This document shows positions 25,708 through 34,230 of a stretch of DNA of 64,000 nucleotides, piece after piece. Below the pieces are notes generated by a model. The model was given only the letters and a program-made list of their open reading frames with translations. It was not told the origin of the DNA and made no database searches. This DNA is from Longispora albida DSM 44784 (GTDB lineage Bacteria; Actinomycetota; Actinomycetes; Mycobacteriales; Micromonosporaceae): assembly GCF_000379825.1 (NCBI RefSeq), contig NZ_KB903838.1:125046-189045 (forward strand), given 5' to 3'. Made by a program: the position numbers and the translations under genes. Numbering within the stretch: the first letter of the stretch is position 1; every line of letters starts with the position of its first letter.

Positions 25708-28185
25708 GTGCCTGTCTCCTTCGCTGACCTGGTCCCTGCCGATCCTGTCCTCGCGCTCTACTGCTGTGCTCCCGCCGGGAACGCCCCGGCCGCCGCCGTC
25801 CGCCCGCCCGGGGCGCCGGGTGACGCGGGGATCCTGGTGAAGGTGCTCAGGATCGCCGTGGACCGGCACGGCGTCGCCCTGCCGCCCCTCGGCCAGCTCG
25901 GCTTCACCGCTGACGGCCGCCTGGTCCTGCCACCCGGGACCGCGCCGGAGGCGACCGCGGCCACCGTCCAGGGCTGGCTCCGCGACCTGGCCACGTGGGC
26001 TCCCACCGCCGAACCCGAGTCCGGCTCCGACACCGAGTTCGAATCCGAGATCAAGGCCGAGCTGCGTTTTCTCCGCCCAGAGATCGCCGGGATCTTCGGC
26101 CACTGGGGGCACTCGGTCAGCGTGGCGCAGCACGCGGTACTGGCTGATGTCCTGGATCGTGTGGCAGAACAGGCCAGGAGGCGGCGCACCGACCCGGCGC
26201 TCAAGCGGCCGGCCGTGATGCTCGATGTGGATCTGTGTGCGCTGGCCCCCCGCGAGCGGACGATCGGCGCCCTGCGGGCCACTGGGGAGCGGCACGGGAT
26301 CGCCGAGTTCACCGATCCCGGGAGCTGGCGCGAATGGCCCACCTACCATCCGCCAGCCTGGCAGGCCAGCACGGCAGCGCTGCGGGCCGCCTATCCGCTG
26401 CTCGACTGGGAAGCCGTCCACGCGGATTTCTGCACGGCCTTCTTCGAGCCGTGGGAGCGGATGCGGTCGGACGAGCCGGTGGCCGGGCTGGCCGAGTTCG
26501 CCTGGGCGGTGTTCGACGCTGGCGGTGAGCTGGTGTTCAACACAGGCCGCCGCGAACGGCTCCGCGCCCACACCGAGGCGGCTCTCGCCCGGGCTGGCAT
26601 CCTCCAGCCGCGCATGGCGATGATGCCCGACGACCGCACACGACCTGTGCACGAGCACAAGGCCGGGAACATCGCCAGCTTCGGCGACCTCCACATCGTC
26701 GCGGTCTTCGACGACCTGTGCGAGAACAGGCAGGCCATCGCCAAGGAACTCCCCGGAGTGCTGCCGGTCGCGACCGCCATTCCCGGTTTCGCCGTCGAGC
26801 ACGAGGCCCTCGCCGGCCCTGACGACGGTGCCACGACGATCACAAGCTTCGATTTTGTACCCAGGACGGAGCGCACAGTCCCAGCCACCGCCCGCACCGC
26901 CCTCTCGGACACGCTGTCCATTGCGGAGTTGCCGATGGCTGAGCTGGCCGACCACTCGGCCGCAGCGGCCCGGCACGCCATCCACCTCACGGAATCCGAG
27001 TCGGCCGGCCTGATCCGGGCCCTGGTGGAGCGCTCGGACACCGCAGCAGGCCGGGTCGCGGAGAACGCCTGGCGGACCCACCCCGGCGGCGACCCGGTCG
27101 CGCTGCTGCACCACGTGCTCACCCGCGAACGGTTCCGCAAGGGTCCGAAGGCGAACTATCCGCTGGCACTCGCCGAGCGCGACCTGCGCCCGCTGACCCG
27201 CCGCGCGCAGCCCATCCCCGTCGTCACCTTCGGCTTCCCGGTGAAGCTGCACTACAACGACCTGAAGACGGCCGGGTTCCAGCCGGATCTCGCCGAGGCC
27301 GGCGCGCTGGCCCGTCTCCGCGAACTCCAGCGCGCCGCCCGCCAGGTGTACCCGCCGGGGCTGGCCATCACCGTCCTCACCGACGGGAACCACTTCCAGG
27401 AGCGGCCGGCCGCGCTGCTGTCGGCCTACCACGGGAAGCTCGCCGAGTACCACGAGCTGGTCGGCGGGCGCGACTATTTCGAGATGTCCGATGTGGAGGA
27501 TGTGGCTGAGCGGAAGCTGGGCATTGATGTCCGGGCCCGGCGCGTGCCGCTCCTCGCGGAACACCTGCGAGCCATCAACCGCGCGCTCGCCGGGCTCGAC
27601 GTGACAGCCGGCCCGGTCGCGGCCCTCGCCGAGGCGACCCGGCGCTGCGCCGAACTGACCGGCCGCCGGGGCGACGGCACGGTGATGCCGGCCTTCGACG
27701 CGCTGTTCCGGTCGATCCTGTACGTGGTGGAGGTCGAGCCCCCAGCCGGCTACACCCGGTTCACGTGGTCGAAGCTGCTGTACGCGAACATCCTCAACGT
27801 CACAGGCGGGCCGGCCGAGGTCCGCGCCGCCCGGCGGGAGGTACTGCGCGGGGCATGGGAGCAGACCGCGCGGTACCTTGCCGTGCTCCAGGTGGACCGC
27901 GATCTCGGGTACGACGACGCGTCGCTGTTCCCCGGCCGGGTCCGGCTCACGCCCAACCCGAGGCCCGGCAGCGCCGGCTTCACGTACCTGGGCGGGGCCG
28001 GAGTGCTGCCGTGGCACGGTACCGGGGCCGTCACCCCGCTCGGCCAGCTCTCCGCCGACTTCGCCGTGTCACTCGCCGACCGGGCCTACCTCCCCGTGTA
28101 CTCGCCGTTCCTCGGCTCAGCCCAGCCGTGGGCGATGGCACCCAGCCGTGAAGCCCTGAGCCTGATCCACCTGAGGCGACGGTGA
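25708..28185 (+). CDS. HAD-like / isonitrile synthase-like (DIT1_PvcA) fusion protein
   Basis: I prefer GTG 25708, ten bases after GAGGAG; GTG 25690 is possible. The 825-residue protein has a HAD-like middle (about 165-390): DVD at D173-D175, FNTGRRERL, HEHKAGN and VFDDLCENRQ. The C-terminal half (about 470-820) matches the DIT1/PvcA isonitrile synthase family: IPVVTFGFPVK (about 502), PDLAEAGALARLREL, YPPGLAITVLTDGNHF (D559), RVRLTPNPRPGSA and LPWHGT (H770). PvcA/IsnA enzymes turn an amino acid amine into an isocyanide using ribulose 5-phosphate. The N-terminal 160 residues are unrecognised. The fusion with a phosphatase-type fold is new to me. The final product is unknown. Confidence 0.78.
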   Translation: MPVSFADLVPADPVLALYCCAPAGNAPAAAVRPPGAPGDAGILVKVLRIAVDRHGVALPPLGQLGFTADGRLVLPPGTAPEATAATVQGWLRDLATWAPTAEPESGSDTEFESEIKAELRFLRPEIAGIFGHWGHSVSVAQHAVLADVLDRVAEQARRRRTDPALKRPAVMLDVDLCALAPRERTIGALRATGERHGIAEFTDPGSWREWPTYHPPAWQASTAALRAAYPLLDWEAVHADFCTAFFEPWERMRSDEPVAGLAEFAWAVFDAGGELVFNTGRRERLRAHTEAALARAGILQPRMAMMPDDRTRPVHEHKAGNIASFGDLHIVAVFDDLCENRQAIAKELPGVLPVATAIPGFAVEHEALAGPDDGATTITSFDFVPRTERTVPATARTALSDTLSIAELPMAELADHSAAAARHAIHLTESESAGLIRALVERSDTAAGRVAENAWRTHPGGDPVALLHHVLTRERFRKGPKANYPLALAERDLRPLTRRAQPIPVVTFGFPVKLHYNDLKTAGFQPDLAEAGALARLRELQRAARQVYPPGLAITVLTDGNHFQERPAALLSAYHGKLAEYHELVGGRDYFEMSDVEDVAERKLGIDVRARRVPLLAEHLRAINRALAGLDVTAGPVAALAEATRRCAELTGRRGDGTVMPAFDALFRSILYVVEVEPPAGYTRFTWSKLLYANILNVTGGPAEVRAARREVLRGAWEQTARYLAVLQVDRDLGYDDASLFPGRVRLTPNPRPGSAGFTYLGGAGVLPWHGTGAVTPLGQLSADFAVSLADRAYLPVYSPFLGSAQPWAMAPSREALSLIHLRRR

Positions 28186-29381
28186 CCACGCTCGCCGTCG
28201 TGTACGACGAGGGCGCGGCCGACCCGCGCGAGATCCGGGCCGGCCTGGCCGGTCTCGGCGAGCTGGTCTACGCCGTCCCCGCCTCCCCGCACGCCACGGC
28301 GATGCTCCCGCTGCTGCGGGAACTCGGCCGGGTCGTGCCGCTCGCCGAGGTCCCGGCGCTGCGCCCCGGCGCCGTCCTCACCTTCAGCGAGCGCCAGGTC
28401 GTACCCACCGCCGAGCTGGCCGCCAGCCTGGGCCTGCCCGGCCACAGCCCCGAGACCGCACGGCTGCTCACGAGCAAGCCCGCGCAACGCGCCCGGCTCG
28501 CCGGGTCCGGAGTGGACAGGGTGCGCAGCTACCTTCTCCGCGACCCGGCGGACTGGCGAGCGGCCGTCGAGCACACCGGGCTGCCTGCGGTGCTCAAGCC
28601 GGCGCGAGGGGAGGGCAGCTCCGACACGTACAAAATCAGCTCTGTCGAACAGGCGGAGCGCCTTGCCGGGCCGGGTCTCGTGCTCGAAGAGCTGCTCGCC
28701 GGGCGCGACGCGGCACCGTACGGCGACTACGTGTCGGTCGAGAGCGTGGTCAGCCACGGCCGCGTCTGCCACGTCGCGATCACGGGCAAGCTCCCGCTGC
28801 TCGAACCCTTCCGTGAGACCGCCCAGTTCTGGCCTGCCGTGCTCGCGAGCGGCGAACCCGAGCAGATCCTCGGCCTGACCACCCGCGCGCTCGCCGCCCT
28901 CGGTGTCACCACCGGAGTCACCCACACCGAGATCAAGCTGACGGCGGCCGGGCCGCGCCTGATCGAGGTCAACGGCAGGCTCGGCGGCCTGATCAACGAG
29001 CTGAGCACCCGGGCGGCCGGGATCAGCCTGGTCGAGCTGGCCGGCCGGGCAGCGCTCGGGGAGCACGTGTCCCCGCGGCCGGCCAGCCCCGGCCGGGTGT
29101 ACTTCCAGTACAACCATCCGGCTCCGGCCGGCGGCGGCACGCTCCTGGCCGTGCGCGGCATCCCTCAGGTCCGCAAGGTACCCGGCGTCACCGGCTACCG
29201 CAGGCTCATCCAGCCGGGCACGCGCTTCGGGCCGTCGGTGATGAGCCGGTTCCTCGACCATCTCGAAGGCGACGCGCCGGCGCACGCGGACATGCTGGCC
29301 ACGATCGCCGCGGCCTCCGCGGAACTGACCTTCGTGTTCGACGCCCCGCTGGGCGAGGTCACGGGCACGGAACTCGGCTGA
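28182..29381 (+). CDS. ATP-grasp ligase
   Basis: The 399-residue protein starts with GTG overlapping the previous stop (GTGA), so it is co-translated with the HAD/isonitrile-like protein. It shows the ATP-grasp core: LPAVLKPARGEGSSDTYKI (nucleotide lysine), VLEELLAGRDAAPYGDYVSVESVV and the metal/ATP motif THTEIKLTAAG..LIEVNGRLGG with E-x-N-x-R. Family members form amide or peptide bonds through acyl phosphates, for example dipeptide ligases. In this cluster it could couple the product to an amino acid. The substrates are unknown. Confidence 0.85.
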   Translation: MTTLAVVYDEGAADPREIRAGLAGLGELVYAVPASPHATAMLPLLRELGRVVPLAEVPALRPGAVLTFSERQVVPTAELAASLGLPGHSPETARLLTSKPAQRARLAGSGVDRVRSYLLRDPADWRAAVEHTGLPAVLKPARGEGSSDTYKISSVEQAERLAGPGLVLEELLAGRDAAPYGDYVSVESVVSHGRVCHVAITGKLPLLEPFRETAQFWPAVLASGEPEQILGLTTRALAALGVTTGVTHTEIKLTAAGPRLIEVNGRLGGLINELSTRAAGISLVELAGRAALGEHVSPRPASPGRVYFQYNHPAPAGGGTLLAVRGIPQVRKVPGVTGYRRLIQPGTRFGPSVMSRFLDHLEGDAPAHADMLATIAAASAELTFVFDAPLGEVTGTELG

Positions 29382-29515
29382 CGCCGGCCCGAAGTGATCT
29401 ATCGTGAACGGGGAGTGACGGGGAGCGAGAGATCCGGGTGCCCGGCAGCGATGAGTTTCCCGCCGCCCCGAGGTCTACCTGCTGACGGGTACCACCAACT
29501 CATCAGGAGCAGGAC

Positions 29516-30127
29516 ATGGGCCGGATCGACATCGAGCTGTTCGCCACCCTCGACCTCGTCGGGCAGGCGCCCGGCGGACCCGGCGAGGACCCGCTGGGGT
29601 TCCCGTACGGCGGCTGGATGGCCCCACTGGCCGACGAGGTCACCGGGGCACAGATCGCCGCGGCGTACGAGGGCACCGACGCGCTGCTGCTCGGCCGGCG
29701 GACACACGAGATCTTCTCCGCCTACTGGCCGCGGCAGGCCGGCGAGTTCGGCGAGCTCTTCAACACCATCCCGAAGTACGTGGCCTCCCGTGGCCGGCCG
29801 GACCTCTCGTGGGCCGGCTCGGCGCAGCTCGGCCCCGACCTGGCCGCCGGCGTCCGCGAGCTCCGCGACCGGCACGAGCGCATCAAGGTCGTCGGCAGCC
29901 TGAACCTGGTGCAGACCCTCCTGCGCGAGAAACTCTTCGACGGCATCGACCTCTGGGTGCACCCGATCATGCTCGGCGCCGGCAAGAAGGTGTTCGACGG
30001 CGGCACGGTACCCACGAACATCACCCTGCTCCAGCCTCCAGCCTCCAGCCCGAAAGGCACCGTCTACCTGCGCTACGGGCTCGCCGAGGGCACGCCGGCG
30101 ACCGGGGACATGTCCGCCGGCGACTGA
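29516..30127 (+). CDS. Dihydrofolate reductase / RibD C-terminal family protein
   Basis: The ATG is preceded by AGGAGCAGGAC. The 203-residue protein begins GRIDIELFATLDLVGQAPGG, and contains GTDALLLGRRTHEIFSAYWP, then KVVGSLNLVQTLLREKLFDGI and IMLGAGKKVFDGGT, all typical of the RibD C-terminal/DHFR-like family. It probably is an NAD(P)H-dependent reductase of unknown substrate. It stands 134 bases beyond the biosynthetic cluster, and I see nothing that ties it to the cluster. Confidence 0.87.
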   Translation: MGRIDIELFATLDLVGQAPGGPGEDPLGFPYGGWMAPLADEVTGAQIAAAYEGTDALLLGRRTHEIFSAYWPRQAGEFGELFNTIPKYVASRGRPDLSWAGSAQLGPDLAAGVRELRDRHERIKVVGSLNLVQTLLREKLFDGIDLWVHPIMLGAGKKVFDGGTVPTNITLLQPPASSPKGTVYLRYGLAEGTPATGDMSAGD

Positions 30128-30268
30128 TCCTTTACTGAGGCTAATCAGTTGTTGCCCAGGTCGTCGTTGATCATCTGACCGGCCACAGCGGACGCTGTAC
30201 CTGCGGGATCACCCGGGCACCCGGGACCGATCCCCGCGACCGACACCGTACGCATGGGGAGATTCACG

Positions 30269-31498
30269 ATGGGGCAAGGCAAGGGCGGCTTCTCCGAGCC
30301 GGGGCTGAAGAAGCTGCGCGACGTGCTGGCGCGGCACGTCGATTCCGGGAAGATCCCCGGGCTCGTCGCGCTGGTGAGCCGGGGCGATGAGACGTACACC
30401 GAGGTGATGGGCACGATGCTCCATGACGGGGGCGCGCCCATCCGCCGGGACACGCTCTTCCGGATGGCCTCGACATCCAAGCCGGTGACGGCTGCGGCGG
30501 CGATGATCCTGCTCGACGAGTGCCGGCTGCGTCTCGACGACACCGTGGACGAGTGGCTGCCGGAGCTGGCTGGCCGCCAGGTACTGGCCAGGATCGACAG
30601 CCCGCTCGACGACACCGTGCCCGCCCGGCGGCCGATCACCGTCCGGGACGTGCTGACCTCGACGTTCGGGCTCGGCATGGACATGACAGCCCTCGGTACG
30701 CCGATCATGGGCGCGGTCTTCGAGCTGGGCCTCACTCCCAACCTGCCGGCCCCGATGCCGGAGCCGGACGAGTGGATGCGCCGCCTCGGCACGCTCCCGC
30801 TGATGCACCAGCCCGGCGAACGCTGGCAGTACCACATCAGCAACGACCTGCTCGGTGTCCTCGTCGCCCGGGTCACCGGCCAGTCCTTCGAGAGCTTCCT
30901 CGCCGAGCGCCTCTTCGGCCCGCTGGGCATGACGGACACCGGCTTCCACGTACAGGCCAGTGACCTCCACCGGCTGCCACCGCTGTACGCGCCGGACCCG
31001 CAGACCGGCGAGTTCCACGTGTGGGACCCGGCCGAGGGCGGGCGGCACAGCCAGCCGCCGGCCTTCACGAGCGGCGGAGGCGGGCTCGTCTCCACAGCCG
31101 ACGACTACCACGCGTACTTCCGGATGCTGCTGAACAACGGCATGCACGGCACCGAGCGGATCCTGTCCCGCGCCGCCGTCGAGCTGATGACCACCAACCA
31201 GCTCACCGCGGCGCAGCAGGCCGACCGGGACGCCCTGGCCAGGAACAACGTCCACATCTCCTTCGGGCAGGGCCAGCACGGCGGCTGGGGCTTCGGCATG
31301 GCGGTACGCACCTACCGTGGCGACTACGCGCCGATCGGGCAGTTCGGCTGGGACGGCGGATCGGGCACCGCGACCTATGCCGACCCGGTCAACGGGATCA
31401 CCGGCATCCTGCTCACCCAGGTCGGCGCGAGCGTCCCGCACCCGGCCCGGCTGATCCAGGACTTCTGGACCACGGTGTACCAGGCGATCGAGGACTGA
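30269..31498 (+). CDS. Serine beta-lactamase-like hydrolase
   Basis: I start at ATG 30269 because GGGGAG lies eight bases upstream. The 409-residue protein belongs to the class C beta-lactamase/esterase family: SxxK motif in MASTSKPVTAAAAM (about residue 70), the tyrosine motif in ERWQYHISNDLLG (about 190) and a C-terminal FGWDGGSGT loop in place of the KTG motif. Such proteins are esterases, D-amino acid peptidases or transesterases. There is no signal peptide, so it acts in the cytoplasm. It is followed by a perfect 17-bp inverted repeat. Confidence 0.9.
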   Translation: MGQGKGGFSEPGLKKLRDVLARHVDSGKIPGLVALVSRGDETYTEVMGTMLHDGGAPIRRDTLFRMASTSKPVTAAAAMILLDECRLRLDDTVDEWLPELAGRQVLARIDSPLDDTVPARRPITVRDVLTSTFGLGMDMTALGTPIMGAVFELGLTPNLPAPMPEPDEWMRRLGTLPLMHQPGERWQYHISNDLLGVLVARVTGQSFESFLAERLFGPLGMTDTGFHVQASDLHRLPPLYAPDPQTGEFHVWDPAEGGRHSQPPAFTSGGGGLVSTADDYHAYFRMLLNNGMHGTERILSRAAVELMTTNQLTAAQQADRDALARNNVHISFGQGQHGGWGFGMAVRTYRGDYAPIGQFGWDGGSGTATYADPVNGITGILLTQVGASVPHPARLIQDFWTTVYQAIED

Positions 31499-31537
31499 GC
31501 CGCCGGGCGGGCCTGGCCCGGCGGATCACTCCTCTTT

Positions 31538-31584
31538 AGAGGTCCTAACTCCATAGCACCACCAGTCATGGAGTTAGGACCTCT
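31538..31584. repeat. Perfect 17-bp inverted repeat
   Basis: Left arm AGAGGTCCTAACTCCAT (31538-31554) and right arm ATGGAGTTAGGACCTCT (31568-31584) pair perfectly around a 13-base loop. It lies between the serine hydrolase gene and the DUF1579-like gene, ending 13 bases before the next start. It could be a terminator, an operator or a dispersed palindromic repeat. Confidence 0.85.
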
Positions 31585-31597
31585 TAGACTGCCGGGC

Positions 31598-32038
31598 ATG
31601 ACTGAGCCAGCCGAAGTACGCCAGTTCGATTTCTGGATCGGCGACTGGGACGTGTACCTGCTCTCCGACGGCACCCTGGCCGGCACCAACCGGGTCGAAC
31701 CCGTGATCGGCGGACGGGCCATCGCCGAGCACTGGTCCGGCGTGACCGGGGTCCTGGGCACCAGCCTCAACGCCTGGGACCCCGACCGGCATTGCTGGCA
31801 CCAGACCTGGATGGACACGTCCGGCGCGACCCTGATGCTCGACGGCGGGATGCGCGACGGCGTGATGGTGATGACCGGCTCCGCCGCCGACCCGGAAGAC
31901 CCTTCCACCGTCCAGCACCACCGGATCACGTGGCGTCCCGTCACCCCGGACGAGGTACACCAGCAGTGGGAGACCTCGGCAGACGGCGGCGAGACGTGGA
32001 AGGTGGAGTTCCTCGGCTCGTACCGCCGCAAGGGCTGA
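31598..32038 (+). CDS. DUF1579-like lipocalin-fold protein
   Basis: I choose ATG 31598 because the earlier in-frame ATG at 31568 lies inside the inverted repeat. The 146-residue protein has a repeated antiparallel-strand pattern with FDFWIGDWDVY, NAWDPDRHCWHQTWMDTSG and HHRITWRPVTPDEVHQQWETS, typical of the DUF1579-like group with a calycin-type barrel. No enzymatic activity is known for the family. It may bind a small ligand. Confidence 0.8.
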   Translation: MTEPAEVRQFDFWIGDWDVYLLSDGTLAGTNRVEPVIGGRAIAEHWSGVTGVLGTSLNAWDPDRHCWHQTWMDTSGATLMLDGGMRDGVMVMTGSAADPEDPSTVQHHRITWRPVTPDEVHQQWETSADGGETWKVEFLGSYRRKG

Positions 32039-32380
32039 CCCGATCAGACGCGTACTGGGTGCCAGGATCGAATCCTGGCACCCAGCAGCGTTTCCGGCTC
32101 ATGCACCACGCCTCCCAGCGCGGCGACAGCGCTGCTCGTCTTCGTCGCGGTCGGGGCCGGATCGATCCTGGTCAACGCCACGGCTACGTCCTTGGCGGAG
32201 TGTTCTGCGGGCTCAGTGATCACGGAACGCCGGCCGGGTACTCACCCGATCTGTCCCTGATGGTGAGGTCTGCCACTGTGACCCGGATTTCGGAGGACGA
32301 TCCCGTGATCCACTGGCTACTGTCCTGAACGCCGGAAGGGCGGGCTTCCCAGGCCTTGCCCGGCTTACGGGAGGAATGCA
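32039..32380. other. 342-base intergenic region with possible gene remnant
   Basis: Apart from the hairpin at 32055-32085, one plus-strand frame around 32110-32265 reads a hydrophobic stretch (ALLVFVAVGAGSILVNATA) ending at a stop but with no usable start codon. It may be the remnant of a small membrane protein. The last 60 bases hold the promoter and GGGAGG ribosome binding site of the lipoprotein gene. Confidence 0.4.
32055..32085 (+). terminator. Hairpin with tRNA acceptor/T-arm geometry
   Basis: A perfect 14-bp inverted repeat (32055-32068 and 32072-32085) with a CGA apex follows the DUF1579-like gene. Read differently, it is a 7-bp stem (CTGGGTG/CACCCAG) stacked on a 5-bp stem (CCAGG/CCTGG) with a seven-base ATCGAAT loop, which are the dimensions of a tRNA minihelix. 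A terminator is the simplest explanation. Confidence 0.6.
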
Positions 32381-33139
32381 GTGAAGATTCGTACCACCCT
32401 CGTCGCCCTCACCGCGATCCTCGCAGTGCCGCTGCTGGCAGCCTGTGGCGGCGACAAGGACAAGGACACTCCGAAGGGCAGCCCGACGGCCGTGTCCAGC
32501 AGCCCGCAGGCCTCGCCGCGGGACGCGTTCCTCGCGAGCATGAAGAAGCTCGAAGGCCTGCCGATGACGTTCTCCACCGACGTGATGCTGTCGGACGGGA
32601 CCGCGATGAAGTCGACCGGCCAGTACGACACCGCCAACAAGAAGGTGTCGCTGACCAGCGTCATCAGCGGCGAGGGCCAGAAGGTCACCACGAAGCTGCT
32701 CATGGTCGGCCCGGACCTGTGGATGCGCATCGAGGGCATCCCGGGTGCCGGGGAGAAGTGGATGCACGTCAACCTGGACAAGCTGCCGGCCACCAGCGAG
32801 ACGCGCAAGAAGCTCACCGCTCCGGCGAACGCCACCCAGCTCGCCGAGGCGCTGGCCACCGTCGAGCAGATGGGCGCCACCAGCTTCTACGGCACGGTGG
32901 ACCTGACGAAGATGGACGGCGCGTCCGGGCTGGACAAGGCCAAGCTCAAGGACGTCACCAAGACCGCCTTCACCGCCACCGCCGACAAGGAGGGCAGGCT
33001 GACGAAGCTGTCCATCTCGCTCGGCACGCTCGGCGAGATCGCGTCGACCTACACGGACTTCGGCAAGCCGGTCACCGTCACGGCCCCGCCGGCCGCCGAG
33101 GTCGTCGAGGCCCCGGAGCAGGTCCTCACGACCCTGTAA
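32381..33139 (+). CDS. LppX/LprG-like lipoprotein
   Basis: The 252-residue protein starts with GTG after GGGAGG. A lipoprotein signal peptide ends in lipobox LLAAC at residue 23-24, followed by a charged linker. The mature domain (SMKKLEGLPMTFSTDVMLSD through TDFGKPVTVTAPPAAEV) shows the sheet-and-helix pattern of the LppX_LprAFG family, which in mycobacteria shuttles lipids across the periplasm-like space. It should sit on the outer membrane face. A strong hairpin terminator follows. Confidence 0.85.
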   Translation: MKIRTTLVALTAILAVPLLAACGGDKDKDTPKGSPTAVSSSPQASPRDAFLASMKKLEGLPMTFSTDVMLSDGTAMKSTGQYDTANKKVSLTSVISGEGQKVTTKLLMVGPDLWMRIEGIPGAGEKWMHVNLDKLPATSETRKKLTAPANATQLAEALATVEQMGATSFYGTVDLTKMDGASGLDKAKLKDVTKTAFTATADKEGRLTKLSISLGTLGEIASTYTDFGKPVTVTAPPAAEVVEAPEQVLTTL

Positions 33140-33152
33140 CGCTGTTCTGACA

Positions 33153-33185
33153 GAACGGCCCGTGCCCTCGTGGTACGGGCCGTTC
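33153..33185. terminator. Bidirectional hairpin terminator
   Basis: Perfect 11-bp arms GAACGGCCCGT (33153-33163) and ACGGGCCGTTC (33175-33185) with an 11-base loop separate the lipoprotein gene from the convergent HTH gene that ends at 33200. It can serve both transcripts. Confidence 0.8.
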
Positions 33186-33199
33186 CGCGTACCCAGGGG

Positions 33200-34126
33200 T
33201 TACCGGGCCGTGCCCGTCTCGCCGGTCGGCTGGGGGTCGACGCTCAGCCACACGCAGGCCTTGTTGCGGTGCCAGTCCGTGGGCTGGGGGCTGTTGCCCG
33301 TGTAGATGCCGGCCTGCACGCACAGCCGCGTCTCCGGCTTGAGGGCCACCCCCTGGGCGTGTTTCCACACGTACGTGTGGCTGAATACGTTCCCGGACGC
33401 GACCCCGCACGGGGTGCGCTTGGCGTCGCCGTACCAGGTCCCGCTCGGCGCGGTCCCGCTCACCATCAGCGCCATGCTGCAGTGCGGCGTGCTGTTGCCG
33501 ATGGAGCCCTCGATCTGGAAGACGGTGGCACCGGTACGGGTGACCCGGATGCACAGCTCGCCCCACGGGTTGGTCGAGGCGCAGTGCGACGGTCCGAGCC
33601 CAATCGAGCCGTCGGTACCGGCCGCGAGCCGGATTGCCGTGTTCCGGCTCGACTCCGGCGCGGGTGTGTGCCGGGCGACGGGGCCGCCCGGTGGCGGCGA
33701 GCTGTTGCCGATAGCCAGTCCGATCAGGACGAACAGGCAGGCCAGCGCGGCAGCTCTCAGCCGGGTACCCGCCCGGGGCCCCGGGTCGCGCGCTGGCGCA
33801 CCGGCAGGCGCCGGCTCCGTCGAGGCTCCTGGGAGGCTGTGCTGGACCGAGGCTGACGCCAGCCGGTCGTACGCGGCCAGCCAGCGGGGCAGGCATGCCT
33901 CCCCGCCGCAGATCGTCACCAGGGTCACGACCTTCGCCCGGCCCGGCAGGTTGCTGCGGTTGAGCATCCCGGCGAGTGTCGACGGGGCGAGCGGGTCGCC
34001 CGCCGCCGTGCTCCGCGCGGTGATCTGCCGGTACGTCAGACCGGAGCGCTGCCGCAGGACGCGGAGCAGTGCCACGAACTCCGCAGGACTGCCAGCTGTC
34101 TCGAGCCCCCCGATTTCACTGTCCAC
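33200..34126 (-). CDS. Transmembrane HTH protein with six-cysteine ectodomain
   Basis: I place the start at GTG 34126 (AAGG upstream); ATG 34156 is an alternative. The roughly 308-residue protein has an N-terminal XRE-like helix-turn-helix (FVALLRVLRQRSGLTYRQIT through STLAGMLNR, WLAAYDRL), a linker rich in Ala and Pro, a single transmembrane helix (LRAAALACLFVLIGLAIG, about 165-185) and an outside domain with six cysteines (HCAS, LCIR, HCSM, PCGV, LCVQ, ACVW), probably three disulfides. This layout suggests a one-component regulator reading an external cue. It is divergent from the Cys-peptide locus. Confidence 0.8.
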   Translation of the reverse strand: MDSEIGGLETAGSPAEFVALLRVLRQRSGLTYRQITARSTAAGDPLAPSTLAGMLNRSNLPGRAKVVTLVTICGGEACLPRWLAAYDRLASASVQHSLPGASTEPAPAGAPARDPGPRAGTRLRAAALACLFVLIGLAIGNSSPPPGGPVARHTPAPESSRNTAIRLAAGTDGSIGLGPSHCASTNPWGELCIRVTRTGATVFQIEGSIGNSTPHCSMALMVSGTAPSGTWYGDAKRTPCGVASGNVFSHTYVWKHAQGVALKPETRLCVQAGIYTGNSPQPTDWHRNKACVWLSVDPQPTGETGTAR

Positions 34127-34230
34127 GGTGGACAACCTTGGTCGAATCCCGGCCATAAAGTCAAGTCCATCGATGACTGCCGCCTGGCCGGCAAGCCGTG
34201 AATACACCCTCCCACCAGCATGAACAGCTG

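Noticed and set aside
31568-31597. An upstream in-frame ATG for the DUF1579-like gene
   Set aside because: It lies within the right arm of the inverted repeat, and the family-like sequence begins at the ATG at 31598.
32055-32085. A functional tRNA gene
   Set aside because: Only acceptor and T-arm dimensions are present; D-arm, anticodon arm and CCA end are missing.
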